Positions 43,707 to 51,721 of a DNA stretch of 64,000 bases are shown here, piece after piece. The stretch lies in NCBI GenBank assembly GCA_020072585.1, contig JAIQGL010000010.1, positions 124,001 to 188,000 on the forward strand, written 5' to 3'. The translations under genes and the position numbers were made by a program. Every line of letters starts with the position of its first letter. Position 1 is the stretch's first letter. Source of the DNA: Terriglobia bacterium (GTDB lineage Bacteria; Acidobacteriota; Terriglobia; Terriglobales; Acidobacteriaceae). The notes under the pieces were generated by a model that was not told where the DNA came from, ran no database searches, and worked only from the letters and a program-made list of their open reading frames with translations.

Positions 43707-44039
43707 CTAGCCTGGGCCCAGATGCCCTACGTCGTACACCATGATCTCATCGCCCTTCATCTCGCATTTAATTTTCACCTTCTTGCCTGACATTCCTGCC
43801 AGCATCTTTGGGTTGGCGATCTTGGTGGCCTTGCCCTGATCGTCAATGAACACCATGTCGGGGCTTTTTCCGCCTTTTGTCTCGTCGCACACCGCCTTGC
43901 CTTCGGTCGTGACAACGCTGTCGGCATTACAGACCATGCCGGTCATCTCCGTCCCTTTGCTCTTGTCCTGCGCCTCCTGCGCATGCAGCAAGATGATGGA
44001 ACACAGAGCAAACGCTAAAATTCCCGCGGTTCTTTTCAT
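43707..44039 (-). CDS. Small exported protein of unknown function
   Basis: A 110-residue exported protein (signal AGILAFALCSIILLHAQ; ribosome site AGGAGGGA). Two Cys residues (MVCNADSVV and AVCDETKGG) could form a disulfide; a third follows in KIKCEMKGDEIMVY. The C-terminal strand-rich half resembles OB-like exported domains. Not recognised further. Confidence 0.72.
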   Translation of the reverse strand: MKRTAGILAFALCSIILLHAQEAQDKSKGTEMTGMVCNADSVVTTEGKAVCDETKGGKSPDMVFIDDQGKATKIANPKMLAGMSGKKVKIKCEMKGDEIMVYDVGHLGPG

Positions 44040-44171
44040 TAAACTTCCCTCCTACGGTAAGGCCCTGTTCCGGGCCATTCGCGCGTGAGATGCGGCAGCG
44101 TGGGGAAAGTTGCACGGGGAAAAATAAGTTTTTTTTGTTCTTCAGCTCGGAATGGGCTGGGCAGCCTGGCC

Positions 44172-44774
44172 TCACTTCGGCTTGGCCTTCAGCTTGGCTT
44201 GCCCGTTCCGCATCTCCACTGTGTACTCCACCGCCGTGCAGCCATATTCCTTCCTGAGCTGTGCGGTCTTCTGCTGAACGAACTTCTTGAACGAATCCAG
44301 ATTCGCAGGATTATTTTCGCCGGCCTTCTTGCGCGCCTCTGTAAGCGCCTGGAAGAGGGACTCCACCTGCTTCTGGTCTGCATTCACATCAGAGAATGAA
44401 GTAATGAATGGGCGGTCTTCGGTGACCGGGCCGTGATGGCTCAGTGCCCTCTGGGCTTCATGCTCTTCGTCGGTCCGCAGTCCCTGGATTCCCAGAACCG
44501 CGTCCTGCGGCCGCCTGTAGCCTTCTTCCTTGATGATAAGTTTCTGTTGCCATAGTGCGTTATACAAGGCGTAGCGCTGCTGGATTGTGGTGTAGCGGAA
44601 GCGCTGCGCATAATTCATGCGGTGCCCGTCAGAATACTTTTTAAGCAGCGTCTTGACTTTCCATTCGATCTCGGCCGGGGGTTTCTTGGAACCTCCGCCA
44701 AAATACATGTCGTACTCCACCTTCAGCCGGCGAAGCTGGTCTTCCAACACGGAAAGTTCGTCGTCAATCGCCAA
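44172..44774 (-). CDS. MXAN_5187-like cytoplasmic protein
   Basis: A 200-residue soluble protein with no signal peptide, starting at TTG after GGAG. ELSVLEDQLRRLKVEYDMYF and the basic helical LLKKYSDGHRMNYAQRFRYTTIQQRYALYN run match my recollection of the MXAN_5187 C-terminal domain of Myxococcus and Acidobacteria; its biochemical role is unknown. About half the residues are charged. A frame starting elsewhere is unlikely because the ribosome site fixes the TTG. Confidence 0.6.
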   Translation of the reverse strand: MAIDDELSVLEDQLRRLKVEYDMYFGGGSKKPPAEIEWKVKTLLKKYSDGHRMNYAQRFRYTTIQQRYALYNALWQQKLIIKEEGYRRPQDAVLGIQGLRTDEEHEAQRALSHHGPVTEDRPFITSFSDVNADQKQVESLFQALTEARKKAGENNPANLDSFKKFVQQKTAQLRKEYGCTAVEYTVEMRNGQAKLKAKPK

Positions 44775-44905
44775 AGGCGGGGCTCCATTTCCAGGAAAGG
44801 ATCGCTCGAGGAGAGCATTTCAGGGCGGAATATACCACAGGCGCCCCCGCCCTCCTACGTGCTCAAGGTACAGGGACTCCACCCGCACCGCGGTACTTGC
44901 CTCGG

Positions 44906-44926
44906 CGGGCCTTTGGCCCGTTTTTT
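44906..44926 (+). terminator. Intrinsic terminator with no visible gene, rightward
   Basis: A 6-pair perfect stem CGGGCC with GGCCCG, loop TTT, followed by TTTTTT (44921-44926). No protein gene on this strand ends here, so a small RNA in 44775-44905 is possible. Confidence 0.7.
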
Positions 44927-45046
44927 CCTGCCCGGGCCAATGCGCCATGCAGCTCTGGTTTGCGCCCCTCTTCACATTTCATGCCTACCAGCCAACCTGA
45001 AAGTCCTCCGTTTCATCCGCTGATAAATTGCATCTAAGGATTAAGT

Positions 45047-45715
45047 ATGGTTCCTAAAAGTCCCTCTAATCATCGCACTCGTATCGTCATTGCCGACGAT
45101 CACACGGTCCTGCGTGAGTCGCTGGCAGCTTTGCTTTCTACTCAATCAGATTTCATTGTCGAAGGCCGCGCCGCCAACGGACAAGAGGCGCTTGCGATTG
45201 TGCATGAGCACCCGCCGGACGTCCTTCTGCTGGACCTGTTTATGCCCGAAGGCGACGGTTTTGAAGTTCTGCGTACCCTGGACCGGGCCGGCAGCCGCGT
45301 GGCCGCTGTTGTTCTTACCGGATCAGACAACGAGCTGGACTATGCGCAGGTGGTCAAATTGGGTGCTCGCGGCCTGGTGCTCAAGAGCGATGGCCCCGAG
45401 AAACTTTTTGCCGCCATCCGCACTGTTGCCAACGGCGAGCTCGCGTTCTCTGATGAACTTGCGCAACAGGTTCTCTCCACCATGACCGCGGAGTCAAAAA
45501 ATTCCGCCAACACCATGGGGCGTCTTTCTACCCGGGAGCGCCAGATCGCCTACCATGTGGCCCGTGGCATGAAGAACAAAGACATTGGACTGGCCCTCAC
45601 GATCAGCGAAAACACAGTCAAACGTCACCTACAGAGTATTTTCACCAAAACCGGCGCACGCGACCGGCTGGAGTTGGCGGTGCTGGCGCTGAGCGAGGCG
45701 AGCAAGGCGGCTTAA
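45047..45715 (+). CDS. NarL/FixJ-type response regulator with LuxR HTH
   Basis: A 222-residue response regulator. Receiver: D17-D18, phospho-Asp D63 (VLLLDLFMPEGDG), Thr (VVLTGSDNE) and Lys (LVLKSDG). Output: LuxR helix-turn-helix (LSTRERQIAYHVARGMKNKDIG, SENTVKRHLQSIFTKTGAR). AAGGA is seven bases before the ATG. No kinase gene is adjacent. Confidence 0.93.
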   Translation: MVPKSPSNHRTRIVIADDHTVLRESLAALLSTQSDFIVEGRAANGQEALAIVHEHPPDVLLLDLFMPEGDGFEVLRTLDRAGSRVAAVVLTGSDNELDYAQVVKLGARGLVLKSDGPEKLFAAIRTVANGELAFSDELAQQVLSTMTAESKNSANTMGRLSTRERQIAYHVARGMKNKDIGLALTISENTVKRHLQSIFTKTGARDRLELAVLALSEASKAA

Positions 45716-45724
45716 AGAGCAGTC

Positions 45725-45880
45725 AGCACTCAGCCGTCAGCATTCAGCCAAAGCGTACGAACGCCGCCGCAGATTTCCGTTTCGCGGATAAACACGAATC
45801 ACAACCTGGTTATTGATTCGCGGATCGTCCACTTTGGCTAGTTGCCAGTCGCTAGATGCTTTGGCTGAAAGCTGAGTGCT
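45725..45880. repeat. Large inverted repeat between convergent genes
   Basis: AGCACTCAGC (45725-45734) and CAGCCAAAGC (45745-45754) pair with GCTTTGGCTG (45858-45867) and GCTGAGTGCT (45871-45880). The arms would fold the convergent gap of two genes. The loop contains a variant of the dispersed repeat seen again at 53216. Confidence 0.6.
45763..45835 (-). repeat. Dispersed intergenic repeat, copy 1
   Basis: Reverse strand reads TGATTCGTGTTTATCCGCG ... AATCTGCGGC, the same block order as the copy at 53216-53305. It lies in the convergent gap. Function unknown. Confidence 0.45.
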
Positions 45881-46251
45881 TACTTCCCCGCGCCTGCCGC
45901 CATTTTTTTCACCATGGCCAGCACCAGCTTGCGGTCGCTGTCATTCAGGCTGATAGAGTATCGGCGGATCTGGGTAAGAAAGCGCACCTCATCTTCAGTG
46001 AGCGGAGGAAGGTTCTTGGCCGAGCCGTTGGAAAAGTGGTCGGCAAAAAATTGGCCCAGGGGCAATTCCATGGCGCCTGCAATTTTGGAAAGCGTATCCA
46101 GAGACGGAATCGTATGGCCGTTTTCCACGCGGGAAAGGTAGCAGCGCAAAAGTCCGGTGCGCTTCTCAATGTCGCCTTGTGACATGCCCTTTTGCAGACG
46201 ATATGTCCTGATTGTTTCGCCGATATTCATGTTGGAGCCAGCTTCTGACAT
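45880..46251 (-). CDS. XRE-family helix-turn-helix regulator
   Basis: A 123-residue regulator. The ATG at 46251 (GGTGGA upstream) opens MSEAGSNMNIGETIRTYRLQ; the longer frame to 46419 is not needed. HTH: GMSQGDIEKRTGLLRCYLSR then VENGHTIPSLDTLSKIAGAM, the classical Cro/C1 form. The C-terminal half (LTEDEVRFLTQIRRYSISLN) is a coiled tail. An inverted repeat at 46389-46428 upstream is a candidate operator. Confidence 0.88.
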   Translation of the reverse strand: MSEAGSNMNIGETIRTYRLQKGMSQGDIEKRTGLLRCYLSRVENGHTIPSLDTLSKIAGAMELPLGQFFADHFSNGSAKNLPPLTEDEVRFLTQIRRYSISLNDSDRKLVLAMVKKMAAGAGK

Positions 46252-46576
46252 AAGGTCCACCGGGTTGCTTGGATAGTAATCAGAGCAACAACTTTCTGCA
46301 AGCACATTTTTTGTCAGCAATCTTGTTCGCCCCGCGTTTTCAAGCACGTTCTCCGCAAATTTGCTCGTTATCCTTCCCGGTTTCTTTCTTATATCTACAC
46401 GGAACTGTATATTTACCATTAGATATAAAACCAGCGCCTTGGAACGCTTTGTTTACGATTTCATAACTAGCCGGAATCGCGCGGTTCCACCGGAGCATAA
46501 TGCAGTTCCATCCATACGGTTGACCGACCGGAGTTTCGCAATAAGAAGAGGCTTCCACAACCAGTTCGCGGTGAAC
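46252..46576. other. Region upstream of the XRE gene with an inverted repeat
   Basis: About 325 bases between the XRE gene and the DUF2238 gene. It holds an inverted repeat (see next entry) in an AT-rich context that probably contains the XRE promoter. Confidence 0.45.
46389..46428. promoter_or_regulatory. Inverted repeat upstream of the XRE gene (candidate operator)
   Basis: Arms TTATATCTA (46389-46397) and TAGATATAA (46420-46428), perfect 9-base arms with a 22-base spacer, so half-sites lie three helical turns apart. The spacer holds GTATATTTAC, a loose palindrome. Confidence 0.5.
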
Positions 46577-47218
46577 TCATCCCTTAGCTTCCGCCACGGC
46601 TTTGTTTTCCATTCTGCCGATGAGCCGGTCATGCCAGCGCGAAAAGAGCAGCAGCGCAGTCAGCGCGCCGGCAACGGCGGTCGCCATGTCTTCCTGCGTG
46701 TCCCATGGATCGCCTTGCGTGCCCAGGAAGGCGTCTGCCGCGGAACCGCTGGCCACCGCGATGCGCCATTCCAGCAACTCATAAGCGGCGCTCACCGCCA
46801 GGCAGATACTCAATACAATGAAAAATAGCCAGCCGCGCCGCAAAACAATTCTTTGCCGCAGCAGAACCTCACGCGCCACCAACGCCGGCACAAAGCCCTG
46901 GGCAAAATGTCCCACGCGATCATAGTCATTGCGGGCCAGGTGAAAATGGTCGCGGATCCAATTGAAGAGCGGCACCTCCGCATAGGTGTAATGTCCGCCT
47001 ACAAAGAGAATGCACGCATGCACAAGAATCAACGTGTAAACGAATGTGGTGAACTGAAACCGGCGATAGGTAATGGCCAGGGCCGCAAGCACCAGCAATG
47101 CGGGAAAGACCTCCAGCGACCAGGTGAAATAGTCGTGCGGATGGGCTGCGGACCATGCCAGAGCAACCGCGAACCCGCACAGCAGTAATATCAGAGCATG
47201 CTTCTGTTCCGGCAGCAT
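46577..47218 (-). CDS. DUF2238 membrane protein
   Basis: A 213-residue protein with about five to six transmembrane helices. DF-type motif GDPWDTQEDMATAVAGAL and YDRVGHFAQGFVPALVAREVLL are DUF2238 (YjdF-type) hallmarks. The ATG at 47218 has GGAG eight bases upstream; the frame to 47344 is not used. Function unknown; possibly transport. It ends 325 bases before the XRE gene. Confidence 0.82.
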   Translation of the reverse strand: MLPEQKHALILLLCGFAVALAWSAAHPHDYFTWSLEVFPALLVLAALAITYRRFQFTTFVYTLILVHACILFVGGHYTYAEVPLFNWIRDHFHLARNDYDRVGHFAQGFVPALVAREVLLRQRIVLRRGWLFFIVLSICLAVSAAYELLEWRIAVASGSAADAFLGTQGDPWDTQEDMATAVAGALTALLLFSRWHDRLIGRMENKAVAEAKG

Positions 47219-47311
47219 CAGGTAAACTCCAGCATGATTCTCGCCATTTAATTTTCCAGACTTTGTCTCACATTCTAATTCCCTGGCGGAAAAATCCTCC
47301 CCTGAAGCAAA

Positions 47312-47335
47312 AAAGCCTCGCCGGAGCGAGGCTTT
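47312..47335 (-). terminator. Intrinsic terminator of the CHRD gene
   Basis: A 10-pair stem, AAAGCCTCGC with GCGAGGCTTT and loop CGGA; leftward transcription continues into TTTTTTGC. 17 bases past the stop at 47353. Confidence 0.85.
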
Positions 47336-47352
47336 CGCTAACAACAGCGCAG

Positions 47353-47925
47353 TCAGTCGTGATCGTGACGCCGATCATCTCTGTCACCGTCGCCAACGTG
47401 GACTACCCCGCGAATCTCGCCGCCGGGAGACCGTGAGGAGTGGACATTCGCGTAAGACGCTCCCTCACGGATCGCCTGAATAACCTTATCAAAATCCGTG
47501 CCGGGGGTAATGCCTTGACCATTCGGGCCAACGACGTTGGCTGCAGTGATTGTGCCGCTCACTGTGCCAGAAGTGGTGTCCGGGCAGGTGGGCACTCCCG
47601 GATCGCTAGCAGGAGCTGGAGCGGCCGCGGTTTGGCACAACCACACCATAATGCCGCCGGTCTCTTTGGAAAGTCCAAAGTGAATATGCGATTGGGTCAC
47701 TTGAGCATTCAGATTGCTATAGGTGATTGTGTAACTGAGGGTGGTTCCATCGCTGCTGAGAGTAGCGTGGAAGGAACCCGTGGCCTGAGTCGCAACCGGC
47801 CCCGGAGTTTCATTAATGCCCCGGAGGGTAGCGTGGAAAGTGTTACGGTCATCATTATCGGTCGCCGCCATACTGATGGCGCACAGCCCAATGACACAAA
47901 GAACCGCTAGCAGCAGTTTTTTCAT
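47353..47925 (-). CDS. CHRD-domain exported protein
   Basis: A 190-residue exported protein (signal KLLLAVLCVIGLCAISMAA; ribosome site AGGAGA). The CHRD domain reads FHATLRGINETPGPVATQAT, FHATLSSDGTTLSYTITYSN and QSHIHFGLSKETGGIMVWL with the terminal ANVHSSRSPGGEIRGVV. CHRD domains occur in BMP-antagonist chordin and many bacterial secreted proteins of unknown function. A Cys pair (WLCQTAA, VPTCPDT) could form a disulfide. C-terminus is an Asp/Arg/His run. Confidence 0.85.
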   Translation of the reverse strand: MKKLLLAVLCVIGLCAISMAATDNDDRNTFHATLRGINETPGPVATQATGSFHATLSSDGTTLSYTITYSNLNAQVTQSHIHFGLSKETGGIMVWLCQTAAAPAPASDPGVPTCPDTTSGTVSGTITAANVVGPNGQGITPGTDFDKVIQAIREGASYANVHSSRSPGGEIRGVVHVGDGDRDDRRHDHD

Positions 47926-48226
47926 GCAGTTTTCTCCTAGAAGTCGAGATTCTTAGTTTGGGTGGGACCCACAGACTCGGTCACAAAAATGGGTTTGCGC
48001 CATCAATGAGCAACTGCTGTCAGTGCAACTCTTGTTCCAATACGGGCGAATACTCAATGCTTTGCTGGTCCGATTTTTTTGAAAAAAGCTTTCTTATTGA
48101 TAAGAAAAAGCTTAGGCGTAGAAAAAGGCAGACTTGTCTTTCGCAAAAAAATACATAGCAAAATCTTTCATCATTCAAAAAATACACATTTCCATTGAAA
48201 AATATAAAAATATGTAGGGTGGGCCC
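47926..48226. other. AT-rich gap
   Basis: About 300 bases, AT-rich from 48067 to 48220 and holding the hairpin at 48086. A 66-codon open frame at 47958 has no ribosome site or family and is not a gene. Confidence 0.4.
48086..48113 (-). terminator. Weak AT-rich hairpin downstream of fabG
   Basis: AAGCTTTCTTAT pairs with ATAAGAAAAAGCTT (two-base bulge), loop TG; leftward RNA continues into TTTTTTC. 114 bases past fabG in an AT-rich gap. Weak by sequence. Confidence 0.4.
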
Positions 48227-48973
48227 TCATCCCATCAGCATTCCGCCATTCACTTTGAGCACATGCCCGGTGATGTAGGCTGCCTCTTCTGAGGCCAGAA
48301 ATCGCACAGCGTACGCTACTTCCATGTCTGTTCCGGGGCGGCCCAGGGGAATCGCTTCATTCACCTTGGCTTTCAATTCAGCGGCGAGTCCCTCCGTCAT
48401 GGCGGTATCAATGTATCCGGGAGCCACGGCGTTCACCGTGATGCTCCGCGACGCTACCTCGCGCGCCATCGCCATGGTAAAACCAATCAACCCGGCTTTC
48501 GAAGCGGAGTAATTCGCCTGCCCCGCCTGGCCCATCTGTCCAAAGATGCTGGTGATATTGATGATTCTTCCCCATCGCGGCCTCAGCATGGAACCAATGA
48601 CGGCTTGCGTGGTGTAAAACGCGCCACTCAGGTTGGTCTGGATCACAGTGTCCCATTCTTCCTTTTTCATCCGCATCAGAAGCGTGTCACGGGTGACACC
48701 GGCGTTGTTGACCAGGATTTCTATCTTTCCAAAACGTTGCAACACGGCCTTTACGGCGTTCTTAACTTCATCTTCTTTGCTCACGTCCATGGGAAACGTG
48801 GCCGCCTGCCCGCCTCTGCTTTCAATCTCTTTGGCTACCTCTTCCAGCTTTTTTACATTACGCGCTGCCAGCGCAATGGATGCGCCGCCTTCTGCCAGTG
48901 CCAGCGCGCATGCGCGGCCAATCCCCTGGGATGCTCCCGTAATCAGCGCAACACGCCCTGTAACTCCCGGCAT
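48227..48973 (-). CDS. fabG: 3-oxoacyl-ACP reductase
   Basis: A 248-residue short-chain dehydrogenase, the ketoreductase of fatty-acid elongation. TGASQGIG (12-19), NNAG (89-92), N114, S142, Y155 (QANYSASKAG) and K159 are the cofactor site and catalytic tetrad. VNAVAPGYIDTAM and ITGHVLKVNGG are FabG-type closures. The ribosome site AAGGAG is 10 bases before the ATG. It is monocistronic and separated from other fab genes. Confidence 0.92.
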   Translation of the reverse strand: MPGVTGRVALITGASQGIGRACALALAEGGASIALAARNVKKLEEVAKEIESRGGQAATFPMDVSKEDEVKNAVKAVLQRFGKIEILVNNAGVTRDTLLMRMKKEEWDTVIQTNLSGAFYTTQAVIGSMLRPRWGRIINITSIFGQMGQAGQANYSASKAGLIGFTMAMAREVASRSITVNAVAPGYIDTAMTEGLAAELKAKVNEAIPLGRPGTDMEVAYAVRFLASEEAAYITGHVLKVNGGMLMG

Positions 48974-49045
48974 TGAGTTTGCTCTCCTTAAAAAGTTAAC
49001 TGCGAATTATACCCAATGCAGGCAAGGGGCAAGCCAATGCGCCCC

Positions 49046-50239
49046 TCACATGGCCGTGCTTCTTCGTTCCGTCAGCGCAGGCTCGTTCACCGCTTCGTCA
49101 CGGAAGGCGAGTTTCATGATAGGAGGCGCCACCAGCGTTGTAATGCCCGTCATAAAGATGACCAGCGCATAGGCCGATTCAGAAACAATGTTCATCTGTA
49201 GCCCAACCAGGGCCACAATCAACCCCACCTCGCCGCGCGGAACCATGCCAATCCCGACCTTGAGCGCCGTTCTCCAGCCGGAGTGCAGCACGGGCAGACC
49301 GCAGCCCACCAGCTTGGAAACGATCGCCAGCAGCGAAATCACAATCGCTGAAACCAGCAGCTTGCTGTCAAAGACTCCCATATTCATGCGCGCGCCCATA
49401 CTGAAAAAGAAAAAAGGCGCCAGGAATTCATTGATGGAGAAGACGCGCGAACGCAGGTTCCATCGCGGTGAGTACTCGGCAAACGCCAGCCCGGCAAAAA
49501 ATGCGCCGATAATAGCGGCCATGCCGATCTTCACCGCGGCGTAAGACAGTCCCAGGCAAATGGCCATGGCAATAATGAGCGGCGCATCCTGCGTGGACAT
49601 CCGCTCCATCCCCGGCTCCATGCGTTTTACCACGCGTGGCGCGTAAAACATCATGATCAACGCAAAACCGATGGCCTCAATTGCGGTGATCAGTAGCTGG
49701 GCCCACTCCAGTCCCGTGGAAGAAACCAGGCCTACCACCACGGCCAGCACGATCATGCCCAGCACATCGTCAAAAACCGCTGCCCCCAGAATGATCCTGG
49801 CTGAAACCGTTTGCAGCAGATTCATGTCCCCCAATACACGTGCCGTGATGCCGACACTGGTAGCAACCATGGCGGCTGCCACAAACACGGCTTCATGCGT
49901 GGGATGATGACGCAGCAACATGTAAGTGACTCCAAACAGAAAGGGCGCCGCGATCCCGGCCAGAGCCACGTACAGAGAAGTCCGGCCCACACTGATCAGG
50001 TCTTTGGGCTGCGTCTCCAGACCAACGGTAAACAGCAGGAATATCGCTCCAATGCCCGCGATCGCATAGATGGCGTCCGTGGGGACCACCAGGCGGGCGC
50101 CGTACGGTCCCAGGAGCACTCCGGCAAGAATCTCACCCAGTACTGCCGGCAGGCGCATCCTCTCAAAGGCTTCGCCAAAGAGTTTGGCCCACACGAAGAT
50201 GAAAAATAGCTGAAAGAGAAATGGATCAGCAGTATGCAT
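49046..50239 (-). CDS. CPA2-family Na+(K+)/H+ antiporter
   Basis: A 397-residue membrane protein with about 12 helices. GAIFLLFTVGLETQPKDL and AAVFDDVLGMIVLAVV (a DD motif where Na+/H+ antiporters have ND) are CPA2 hallmarks. FFFFSMGARMNMGV and MVPRGEVGLIVALVGLQ further match KefB/NapA-type exchangers. No RCK domain. Substrate ion cannot be told by sequence. The ATG lacks a ribosome site. Confidence 0.87.
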   Translation of the reverse strand: MHTADPFLFQLFFIFVWAKLFGEAFERMRLPAVLGEILAGVLLGPYGARLVVPTDAIYAIAGIGAIFLLFTVGLETQPKDLISVGRTSLYVALAGIAAPFLFGVTYMLLRHHPTHEAVFVAAAMVATSVGITARVLGDMNLLQTVSARIILGAAVFDDVLGMIVLAVVVGLVSSTGLEWAQLLITAIEAIGFALIMMFYAPRVVKRMEPGMERMSTQDAPLIIAMAICLGLSYAAVKIGMAAIIGAFFAGLAFAEYSPRWNLRSRVFSINEFLAPFFFFSMGARMNMGVFDSKLLVSAIVISLLAIVSKLVGCGLPVLHSGWRTALKVGIGMVPRGEVGLIVALVGLQMNIVSESAYALVIFMTGITTLVAPPIMKLAFRDEAVNEPALTERRSTAM

Positions 50240-50487
50240 GGAACATGAATTTTGATTGCAGAGCCCGGCGAAACTTTAATTGTATAGATGCTGGAATACC
50301 AGCAAAAACCAGAGTTGCTGAATTTTAAAACCCATAGAAAACACGTGCGCGGCAGGGGCGCGTTTGTGTATCCAATCGTCACGCAATGCATCTTTATAAC
50401 GCACCGGACAAAAGCGGCCAGCCAGCTCTCGATTTTTCCCACAGCAACCCTGCCTTTTGTCATCCTATGTAAAGAGAACAAAATCGC

Positions 50488-50886
50488 ATGCAGCTAGCTC
50501 AATTCATCAGTAAAACCGCCATGAAAACAGCCGCAGGAAAGCTTTGGACCCTGCCGCTTATGGATGCGGCCATCGGCGGAGTTCTTTGCGGCATTGCCGC
50601 TGTTGGCGCCAGCGCAGCGGCCGGTGGGCATACGTGGAAAAACCTCGTACCCCTGATTTTCACTTCGATCCTGCTGGTCATCGCGGCATTGTTCGGGGCA
50701 CGGGCGGGAATTTTTGGCACCATCCTTGCGGGACTGGTATTTGCTGAATTCCTGTTTTCTCCAACGGGAAGCGTCAGCGTGGCCAATGAATCGGCACGTT
50801 CCAACCTGGGCTGGATGTTGCTGATAGGGATCGGGTTTTCATTCCTGTTTGCACCTCCAGGGCCCGGATTTCGCCGCCCCGAATAG
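50488..50886 (+). CDS. Small membrane protein, DUF4118-like
   Basis: A 132-residue protein with about three helices. FGARAGIFGTILAGLVFAEFL resembles the DUF4118 region of sensor KdpD, but no kinase is present. AAAGAGAAC is the closest ribosome site, to the ATG at 50488; an ATG at 50521 is also possible. Function unknown. Confidence 0.58.
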   Translation: MQLAQFISKTAMKTAAGKLWTLPLMDAAIGGVLCGIAAVGASAAAGGHTWKNLVPLIFTSILLVIAALFGARAGIFGTILAGLVFAEFLFSPTGSVSVANESARSNLGWMLLIGIGFSFLFAPPGPGFRRPE

Positions 50887-50982
50887 ACGGCAGGCACACA
50901 ACAACGCCCACCAGCCAAGCATCCTACAAAGAATCAGGAACACTCAATCGGGGTCACTGCCCGATGACTGAAGGGAATCTTC

Positions 50983-51693
50983 ATGGCTACGGCACCTCAG
51001 TTGCCCACAACCCGGCCGCTTTGGGCGCGCTCGCCTTTTTATTTCAACTCCACCGCTCACCTGCTGAGAATCGGGCGGGGGAAGGCAAATAATCTTCAGG
51101 AACTGCTGGAAGCCCTGCGCCTCTGCCCAGATTCGTCCATTTTTCGGCATACGTTCCAGACCCTGGAAGAGCACCACTTTATCAAAGAGGGTTTTTCCAA
51201 CGACTTTTCTCACTGGGCTTTTGCCGCGTGCAATGAAGTCGAGCTGGCCGAGCGGCTCGCAATCATCGATGTGCGCGAATTCACCTCGATTGCCACGCTG
51301 CGGGACCGCCTGGTCCTCATCATTGAGGAATACCTGCAGAAGAATCCCCGGGCAGCCACACGCACCGCAATGGAGCCTTTTTACCTGATGGACTCTGACC
51401 TGGTGGTTGTGCCCACGCCGTACGTCGCGCGCAACCTTGAGGAGTTTGCCGACGGGCTTCACAAAATTAGTATCCACTCGATCTATTACCACTTTATTGA
51501 TGCCCGGCTCCGCTTGAAGCTCAACAACAATGATTTTTCCATCTGGCTGGAGAAGGAACTGGATTTAGCGCAGGCCGCTGATCGGATCAATCGCATTGAT
51601 ATTTACACCTCCACGCTGGAAGGCGTGCGACAAAACATTTTGAAAATTATTGAAATCGAATTGGCCACGCCTGATTCGGCTGGGCCTGACTAA
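50983..51693 (+). CDS. DUF5752-family protein
   Basis: A 236-residue soluble protein of the DUF5752 family (FYFNSTAHLLRIGRGKANNL, IFRHTFQTLEEHHFIKEGF, WLEKELDLAQAADRINRIDI). Members neighbour trehalose-synthase glycosyltransferases, exactly as here, where the GT4 gene starts 29 bases downstream. Its likely job is to assist or regulate that enzyme. The exact function is unknown. Confidence 0.78.
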   Translation: MATAPQLPTTRPLWARSPFYFNSTAHLLRIGRGKANNLQELLEALRLCPDSSIFRHTFQTLEEHHFIKEGFSNDFSHWAFAACNEVELAERLAIIDVREFTSIATLRDRLVLIIEEYLQKNPRAATRTAMEPFYLMDSDLVVVPTPYVARNLEEFADGLHKISIHSIYYHFIDARLRLKLNNNDFSIWLEKELDLAQAADRINRIDIYTSTLEGVRQNILKIIEIELATPDSAGPD

Positions 51694-51721
51694 ATGAGCA
51701 GCGGATGGTGGAGTGCAGTCA

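Noticed and set aside
44775-44905. tRNA, SRP RNA or 6S RNA before the orphan terminator
   Set aside because: No T-loop, SRP apical motif or 6S bubble could be recognised; only an unnamed small RNA remains possible.
47958-48158. 66-codon open frame
   Set aside because: AT-rich tail, no ribosome site, and covers a hairpin; not credible as a gene.
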